A stretch of DNA of 10,201 nucleotides, taken from assembly GCA_964437825.1 (NCBI GenBank), contig CAYTIH010000071.1, positions 1-10,201 on the forward strand. Direction: 5' to 3'. Position numbers and translations under genes: made by a program. How positions within the stretch are numbered: position 1 is the first letter of the stretch; every line of letters begins with the position of its first letter. Below are positions 6,526 through 10,201 of the stretch, piece by piece. The notes under the pieces were generated by a model, which made no database searches, was not told the origin of the DNA, and was given only the letters and a program-made list of their open reading frames with translations. Source of the stretch: JBJFCE01 sp964437825. Lineage in GTDB: Bacteria > Bacillota > Clostridia > Lachnospirales > Lachnospiraceae.

Positions 6526-6556
6526 GGTCATATTCCTGTAGAAGTACTCATACAAT
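6526..6556 (+). promoter_or_regulatory. Sigma-E (sporulation) promoter of spoIIID
   Basis: The -10 element CATACAAT (6549-6556) matches the Bacillus/Clostridium sigma-E consensus CATACANT exactly. The upstream GTCATATT (6527-6534) matches the sigma-E -35 pattern at the expected 14-base spacing. This agrees with the known dependence of spoIIID on the mother-cell factor sigma-E. Transcription would begin near 6563, about 20 bases before the start codon. A weaker sigma-A-like TTGACT (6506-6511) with CATATT 17 bases later overlaps it. Confidence 0.8.
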
Positions 6557-6584
6557 GTAAAAAAGTATTTCGAGGGGATTTCTT

Positions 6585-6845
6585 TTGAAGGATTATATTG
6601 AAGAGCGTGCAATGGAAGTTGCGAGCTATATCATAGGAACGAATGCAACAGTCAGACAGGCGGCAAGGCAGTTTGGTATTTCCAAGTCAACGGTGCATAA
6701 GGATCTCACGGAGCGCCTGCCACAGGTTCATCCGCAGCTGGCTATGGAAGCACGCAAGGTACTGGATGTGAACAAATCAGAGCGGCACATCAGGGGTGGA
6801 CTTGCAACCAAGGACAAATATCTTCGGGAGAAAGGGAAACATTAG
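6585..6845 (+). CDS. spoIIID: Stage III sporulation transcriptional regulator SpoIIID
   Basis: This is a small DNA-binding regulator that acts in the mother cell during endospore formation, activating or repressing many sigma-E-dependent genes before the switch to sigma-K. The 86-residue sequence follows the family closely: N-terminal DYIEERA, a helix-turn-helix at about 22-41 (TVRQAARQFGISKSTVHKDL), then LTERLP, and a basic C-terminal region with RHIRGGLATKDKY (67-79) that aids DNA contact. The start is a TTG at 6585, supported by GAGGGG (6572-6577) 7 bases upstream; no ATG is available in frame near the conserved start. The gene is single, with its own sigma-E promoter and a following terminator. 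The mreB and cell-wall peptidase genes that often sit near spoIIID in clostridia are absent here. Confidence 0.96.
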   Translation: MKDYIEERAMEVASYIIGTNATVRQAARQFGISKSTVHKDLTERLPQVHPQLAMEARKVLDVNKSERHIRGGLATKDKYLREKGKH

Positions 6846-6879
6846 TTACATAATTTATTATTATACTTTGTTATAAGAC

Positions 6880-6907
6880 GGTACCATGTCCGTCGATATG
6901 GTATCTT
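6880..6907. repeat. Small inverted repeat after spoIIID
   Basis: GGTACCAT and ATGGTATC pair over 8 positions with one G-T wobble around a 10-base loop, just ahead of the stronger terminator hairpin. It could pair as a first 3'-end hairpin of the spoIIID message. No independent function is indicated. Confidence 0.35.
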
Positions 6908-6908
6908 G

Positions 6909-6951
6909 CAGCCGAGGCTGTCATCCAAAGGGAGACAGCTTCGGTTGTTTT
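6909..6951 (+). terminator. Intrinsic terminator of spoIIID
   Basis: Bases 6909-6922 (CAGCCGAGGCTGTC) pair with 6934-6947 (GACAGCTTCGGTTG) over 14 positions with two G-T wobbles. The loop is 11 bases and TTTT follows directly. It ends transcription about 60 bases past the spoIIID stop. The 200 bases that follow, up to the next gene, are AT-rich and hold that gene's promoter and leader. Confidence 0.85.
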
Positions 6952-7015
6952 ATGGTAAAAATAAATTAAAGTAGTTTTAAAAACTATATTAAATAAAATT
7001 AAAAACAAGATATTG

Positions 7016-7044
7016 TTGACAATAATACCGCAATGATATAAACT
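7016..7044 (+). promoter_or_regulatory. Probable sigma-A promoter of the nitronate monooxygenase-like gene
   Basis: A perfect -35 TTGACA (7016-7021) is followed after 17 bases by TAAACT (7039-7044); the overlapping TATAAA (7037-7042) is nearer consensus but only 15 bases away. Transcription would start near 7051, giving a leader of about 110 bases. The leader contains two inverted repeats: 7076-7084 with 7096-7104, and TCAGGATA 7113-7120 with 7132-7139. Confidence 0.65.
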
Positions 7045-7050
7045 GTAATT

Positions 7051-7067
7051 AATTTGAAAATCAAAAT
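7051..7067. promoter_or_regulatory. Candidate FabT-like operator palindrome
   Basis: AATTTGAAAATCAAAAT is a near-perfect palindrome centred on the predicted transcription start. It can be extended to an 11-bp arm pair (7048-7072 region) with one mismatch. Its TTTGA-N3-TCAAA core agrees with the FabT box described for fatty-acid synthesis genes in lactic acid bacteria (ANTTTGATTATCAAATT); I count 14 of 17 positions alike. The downstream gene belongs to the same superfamily as FabK, a typical FabT target. AT-rich DNA gives palindromes by chance, so this is a hypothesis. Confidence 0.4.
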
Positions 7068-7160
7068 AATTGAGACACAAAGGAAACGAGAACCGTTCTT
7101 TGTGATACCAGATCAGGATACAGCATGTAGATATCCTGACGAAATGAAAGGAATCAAAAA

Positions 7161-8309
7161 ATGATGAAACAATTGCGTATCGGGAGTAAAATTGCAAAAC
7201 TGCCCATCATACAGGGCGGAATGGGTGTCGGTGTGAGCCGTTCTTCCTTAGCGGGAGCGGTGGCAGCTGAGGGCGGCATCGGAATTATTTCCACAGCACA
7301 GATTGGCTATGATGAGGACGGATTTGAGCAGGATCAGGCAGGCTGCAATTTAAGAGCCATTCGTAAACATATTCGAAAGGCAAAGGAAATTGCCGGGGGA
7401 GAGGGACTTGTCGGAGTGAATGTCATGACGGCATTAAAGCATTACCGTGAGCATGTCAGAGAGGCAGTGGCGGCAGGTGCGGATGTAGTGATCTGCGGAG
7501 CCGGGCTGCCGGTGGATTTGCCGGAGCTGGTGGTTGGCAGTGAAACAAAGATTGCACCGATTGTATCGGGGGCCCGCGCATGCAATATCATTCTGAAAAT
7601 GTGGGATCATAAGTATCACCGTACGGCAGATTTTATCGTGGTGGAAGGACCAATGGCCGGCGGACATCTTGGCTTTTCCATGGAGCAGCTGGGAGAGCTT
7701 GGTTTTTTGGACAATCAGACAGGAAGGAGTAAAGAACCTCTGCAGGGAGACGGTTCCGGTCGGGAAGCAAAAAATAAAGCGTCTCAATGCGGGAAACATG
7801 TTTCTGCACAGGATGAGGAAATCCGTGCCATTATTGCTGCAAAAAAGCAATTTGAAGAAAAATATCACTGTGATATTCCGATTATTGTCGCAGGAGGCAT
7901 TTATGATCGGGAAGATATACGGCATGTCATGGAGCTGGGTGCGGATGGCGTTCAGATCGCAAGCCGTTTTGTGGCAACCTATGAATGTGATGCATCCGAT
8001 GCTTATAAACAGGCGTATGTCAATGCAAAAGCAGAAGATATACGAATCATTAAAAGTCCGGTAGGTATGCCCGGGCGAGCATTGTATAATTCTTTTGTCA
8101 AAAAAACAGAACAGGGCAGGGAGCTTGTAAATAAATGCTATCAATGTTTGGAAAAATGTAATCCTGCGCAGGTTCCGTATTGTATCACAAAGGCCCTGGT
8201 GGATGCGGTAAAGGGAGACGTCGAAAACGGGCTTGTTTTTTGCAGTGCCAATGTAAGCAGAATCGACAAAATAATGAGTGTGCATGATTTGATGTGTGAG
8301 CTGCAGTGA
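7161..8309 (+). CDS. FMN-dependent nitronate monooxygenase / 2-nitropropane dioxygenase family protein (FabK-like)
   Basis: This is a cytoplasmic TIM-barrel flavoprotein. The family oxidises alkyl nitronates or, in the FabK branch, reduces enoyl-ACP in fatty acid synthesis; the substrate here is not determined. The 382 residues begin with the family strand LPIIQGGMGVGVS (14-26). They carry the catalytic-histidine motif AGGHLG (166-171), and FMN-phosphate contacts IIVAGGIYDREDI (241-253) and GADGVQIASRF (260-270). Residues about 185-217 are a polar, glycine-rich insertion (GDGSG, NKASQ) of low complexity. The C-terminal part has four cysteines spaced C-x2-C-x3-C-x7-C (326, 329, 333, 341), a pattern I associate with clostridial members; it could bind metal or an Fe-S cluster. 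The end, VFCSANVSRIDKIMSVHDL, is also family-like. The ATG at 7161 has AAGGA (7148-7152) 8 bases upstream. It has its own promoter, and guaA downstream is separately promoted. Confidence 0.88.
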   Translation: MMKQLRIGSKIAKLPIIQGGMGVGVSRSSLAGAVAAEGGIGIISTAQIGYDEDGFEQDQAGCNLRAIRKHIRKAKEIAGGEGLVGVNVMTALKHYREHVREAVAAGADVVICGAGLPVDLPELVVGSETKIAPIVSGARACNIILKMWDHKYHRTADFIVVEGPMAGGHLGFSMEQLGELGFLDNQTGRSKEPLQGDGSGREAKNKASQCGKHVSAQDEEIRAIIAAKKQFEEKYHCDIPIIVAGGIYDREDIRHVMELGADGVQIASRFVATYECDASDAYKQAYVNAKAEDIRIIKSPVGMPGRALYNSFVKKTEQGRELVNKCYQCLEKCNPAQVPYCITKALVDAVKGDVENGLVFCSANVSRIDKIMSVHDLMCELQ

Positions 8310-8340
8310 AGGGGCGGCCTGAATATACAAATGGCGTGAA

Positions 8341-8377
8341 CATCTTAATGTACGGATAATACTAAAAGTATAAGATG
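8341..8377. repeat. Hairpin downstream of the nitronate monooxygenase-like gene
   Basis: CATCTTA (8341-8347) and TAAGATG (8371-8377) pair perfectly, with an inner TACT/AGTA stem (8360-8363 with 8367-8370). It lies 31 bases past the stop codon and could end or stabilise that message. No T run follows, so it is not a standard intrinsic terminator. Confidence 0.35.
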
Positions 8378-8395
8378 ACCTAACGCAAAGAAGCA

Positions 8396-8539
8396 ATGCA
8401 AACTTCTCCGTCTGTTTCGACGATCCGGACCATATGAGTGAATTGCTCCAATAAATTCTTTGACAATGCAGAGCTTCCTTTTTATAATGAATTGTATGAC
8501 AAGAGAGGGCTTGTTTCCATTCACGGGCAACGGATTTGA
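8396..8539 (+). pseudogene. Possible degraded coding remnant between the flavoprotein gene and guaA
   Basis: One frame from ATG 8396 reads 13 residues (MQTSPSVSTIRTI), meets TGA at 8435-8437, and then continues open for 33 more codons, with AELPFYNELYDKRGLVSIHG, to TGA at 8537-8539. The amino acid composition after the stop looks protein-like, but I recognise no family. The frame runs straight through the consensus guaA promoter at 8460-8488. If it was ever a gene, it is now dead or only supplies promoter DNA. It may equally be chance. Confidence 0.15.
8460..8488 (+). promoter_or_regulatory. Perfect consensus sigma-A promoter of guaA
   Basis: TTGACA (8460-8465), 17 bases, TATAAT (8483-8488) matches all 12 consensus positions at the ideal spacing. 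Transcription should begin near 8495, giving a leader of about 105 bases before the guaA ATG. The leader begins with a weak hairpin (ACAAG 8499-8503 with CTTGT 8510-8514). I see none of the conserved core of a purine riboswitch, and no T run that would mark an attenuator. Confidence 0.88.
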
Positions 8540-8599
8540 GCGCCAACGAGAAAATATAAATGGACGGACGCAGGGTGTTTGGACAAAAGGAGGAAATGC

Positions 8600-10144
8600 A
8601 TGAATAAGGAACTGGTTATCGTCATTGATTTTGGCGGACAGTATAATCAGCTGGTTGCACGGCGTGTCAGAGAGTGTAATGTTTACTGCGAGATTTATTC
8701 TTATAAGACCGATATCGAGAAAATCAAAGAAATGAATCCTAAGGGTATCATTTTAACCGGCGGACCTAACAGCTGCTATGAAGAAGCCGCCCCGACTTAT
8801 ACCAGGGAGCTTTTTGAACTTGGCATTCCTGTTCTGGGGCTTTGCTATGGAGCGCAGCTCATGCAGCATATACTGGGCGGCAGGGTTGAACGCGCCGCAG
8901 TTCGTGAATACGGAAAAACAGAAGTGAATGTGGATACGACATCGGAGCTCTTTACAGATGTTGCGCCCAAAACCATCTGCTGGATGAGCCATTTTGATTA
9001 TATTTCTCAGGCTGCGCCCGGCTTTCAGATCGTGGCGACCACAGCCGACTGCCCCGTTGCGGCGGCTGAGAAACCGGACCAGAAGCTGTATGCAATCCAG
9101 TTCCATCCTGAAGTGCTTCATACCGTCGAAGGTAAAAAAATGCTTCATAACTATGTTTACAATGTCTGTGGCTGCAGTGGAGACTGGAGAATGGATTCTT
9201 TTGTGGAAGAAACAGTTAAGCAGATTCGTGAAAAAGTAGGAAAGGGCAAAGTATTATGCGCTCTGTCCGGCGGTGTGGATTCTTCCGTGGCAGCAGTTCT
9301 TTTATCTAAAGCAGTTGGCGATCAGCTGACCTGTGTCTTTGTGGATCATGGACTTTTGCGCAAAAATGAAGGGGACGAAGTAGAAGCGGTCTTTGGACCA
9401 AACGGAAATTATAAGTTGAATTTCATTCGCGTCAATGCCCAGGAGCGCTTTTATGAAAAGCTGGCAGGCGTGTCGGAACCGGAAAAGAAGCGTAAGATCA
9501 TCGGAGAAGAATTTATCCGTGTATTTGAAGAAGAAGCAAAGAAAATCGGAGCCGTAGATTTTCTGGTTCAGGGAACTATTTATCCTGACGTTGTAGAAAG
9601 CGGCCTTGGCGGCGAGTCCGCAGTCATCAAATCCCACCATAATGTCGGCGGACTTCCGGACTGCGTAGATTTTAAGGAAATCATCGAGCCGCTCAGAAAC
9701 CTGTTCAAGGATGAAGTGCGCAGGGCAGGCCTTGAGCTTGGCATCCCGGAGCATCTGGTATTCCGCCAGCCGTTCCCGGGCCCCGGTCTTGGCATTCGTA
9801 TCATCGGTGAAGTTACCGCAGAAAAAGTCAGGATCGTACAGGACGCCGATGCCATCTATCGCGAGGAAATCAAGAATGCGGGTCTTGACAGAAGCATCGG
9901 ACAGTATTTTGCGGCACTTACCAATATGAGATCCGTCGGAGTTATGGGGGACGAGAGAACCTATGATTATGCGATTGCGCTTCGCGCAGTGAATACAATC
10001 GACTTCATGACTGCGGAGAGCGCGGAGATTCCGTATCCGGTTCTGCAGAAGGTGACCAGCAGGATTATCAATGAAGTGAGTCATGTGAACAGGGTGCTTT
10101 ATGATATTACAAGTAAGCCGCCTGGAACGATCGAGTTCGAATGA
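8600..10144 (+). CDS. guaA: GMP synthase (glutamine-hydrolysing)
   Basis: This cytoplasmic enzyme converts XMP to GMP with ATP and glutamine, the last step of guanine nucleotide synthesis. The 514-residue protein has the class I glutamine amidotransferase domain first (about 1-190), with nucleophile C82 in GLCYGAQ and the partners H169 and E171 in FHPE. The ATP pyrophosphatase domain follows, with the PP-loop SGGVDSS (223-229), QGTIYPDVVES (324-334) and PFPGPGLGIR (391-400). The C-terminal dimerisation domain ends in KPPGTIEFE, the family's usual terminus. I chose ATG 8600 because AAGGAGG (8587-8593) lies 6 bases upstream; an in-frame TTG at 8579 would place that site inside the gene. It has a consensus promoter and its own terminator, so it is probably a single-gene unit. 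No guaB is seen beside it. Confidence 0.97.
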   Translation: MNKELVIVIDFGGQYNQLVARRVRECNVYCEIYSYKTDIEKIKEMNPKGIILTGGPNSCYEEAAPTYTRELFELGIPVLGLCYGAQLMQHILGGRVERAAVREYGKTEVNVDTTSELFTDVAPKTICWMSHFDYISQAAPGFQIVATTADCPVAAAEKPDQKLYAIQFHPEVLHTVEGKKMLHNYVYNVCGCSGDWRMDSFVEETVKQIREKVGKGKVLCALSGGVDSSVAAVLLSKAVGDQLTCVFVDHGLLRKNEGDEVEAVFGPNGNYKLNFIRVNAQERFYEKLAGVSEPEKKRKIIGEEFIRVFEEEAKKIGAVDFLVQGTIYPDVVESGLGGESAVIKSHHNVGGLPDCVDFKEIIEPLRNLFKDEVRRAGLELGIPEHLVFRQPFPGPGLGIRIIGEVTAEKVRIVQDADAIYREEIKNAGLDRSIGQYFAALTNMRSVGVMGDERTYDYAIALRAVNTIDFMTAESAEIPYPVLQKVTSRIINEVSHVNRVLYDITSKPPGTIEFE

Positions 10145-10149
10145 TAAAG

Positions 10150-10200
10150 AAAACCGCTGAAATGCTTTATTTTACTGCATTTTCGGCGGTTTTGATTTTC
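10150..10200 (+). terminator. Intrinsic terminator of guaA
   Basis: AAAACCGCTGAAATGC (10150-10165) pairs with 10177-10193 (GCATTTTCGGCGGTTTT) with one G-T pair and one extra base. The loop is 11 bases. The downstream arm ends in TTTT and is followed by GATTTTC. The stem begins 5 bases after the guaA stop. The A-rich left arm means it could also stop transcription arriving from the right. Confidence 0.88.
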
Positions 10201-10201
10201 C

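Noticed and set aside
7434..8546. 370-codon open frame on the minus strand, antisense to the nitronate monooxygenase-like gene
   Set aside because: It lies opposite a clearly recognised gene, its translation is rich in Cys/His/Ile without domain character, and it has no supported start; it is a shadow frame.
8579..8599. Earlier TTG start of guaA at 8579
   Set aside because: The strong AAGGAGG lies after this codon and is correctly spaced for ATG 8600, where the conserved protein begins.
8495..8599. Purine riboswitch in the guaA leader
   Set aside because: The conserved three-way-junction core and paired loop sequences of the purine riboswitch are not visible.
9302..10084. 260-codon open frame on the minus strand, antisense to guaA
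   Set aside because: It mirrors conserved guaA codons and has no ribosome binding site or recognisable motif.
1..10201. CRISPR array, tRNA or rRNA genes, complete insertion sequence
   Set aside because: No regularly spaced direct repeats, cloverleaf-like sequence, rRNA-like sequence or transposase coding region was seen.

Overview
This looks like a chromosomal segment of an endospore-forming, low-to-moderate GC Firmicute, most plausibly a Lachnospiraceae / clostridial cluster XIVa bacterium. Three things point there: a spoIIID gene with a sigma-E type promoter, a meso-diaminopimelate cell-wall pathway, and the flavour of the MurE, AI-2E-family and nitronate monooxygenase-like proteins. The family assignment rests on my memory of such proteins, not on a search.

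Layout. Positions 1-145 hold the last codons of asparaginyl-tRNA synthetase (+). It converges on a minus-strand pair, dapF (2638-1781) then murE (1776-259), with a nested hairpin terminator between the two units. dapF and murE are only 4 bases apart and act in sequence: DapF makes meso-diaminopimelate and MurE joins it to UDP-MurNAc-L-Ala-D-Glu. Upstream, also on the minus strand, is a separately transcribed PLP enzyme of the cystathionine gamma-synthase/beta-lyase family (4029-2839), with its own near-consensus promoter and terminator.

From about 4250 everything runs on the plus strand. Positions 4251-4602 are decayed or uncertain: a possible 36-residue membrane peptide and what looks like a frameshifted stump of a lactonase (6-phosphogluconolactonase-like) gene. 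Next come an AI-2E family membrane transporter (4680-5843), a 100-residue protein of unknown role with a phage-like C-terminal pattern (6006-6308), a non-coding stretch with three consecutive hairpins (6313-6415), spoIIID with a TTG start (6585-6845), an FMN-dependent nitronate monooxygenase/FabK-like enzyme (7161-8309), and guaA (8600-10144) with a perfect consensus sigma-A promoter and a terminator that reaches the window end.

The window is mostly housekeeping genes in small, separately promoted units. I see no CRISPR array, rRNA, tRNA, complete insertion sequence or complete novel system. The points most worth following up are regulatory: a FabT-box-like palindrome at the predicted start of transcription of the FabK-like gene, the spoIIID sigma-E promoter, the hairpin cluster before spoIIID, and a 20-base perfect inverted repeat in front of dapF. 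The degraded coding pieces around 4.3-4.6 kb and 8.4-8.5 kb are also worth a look.
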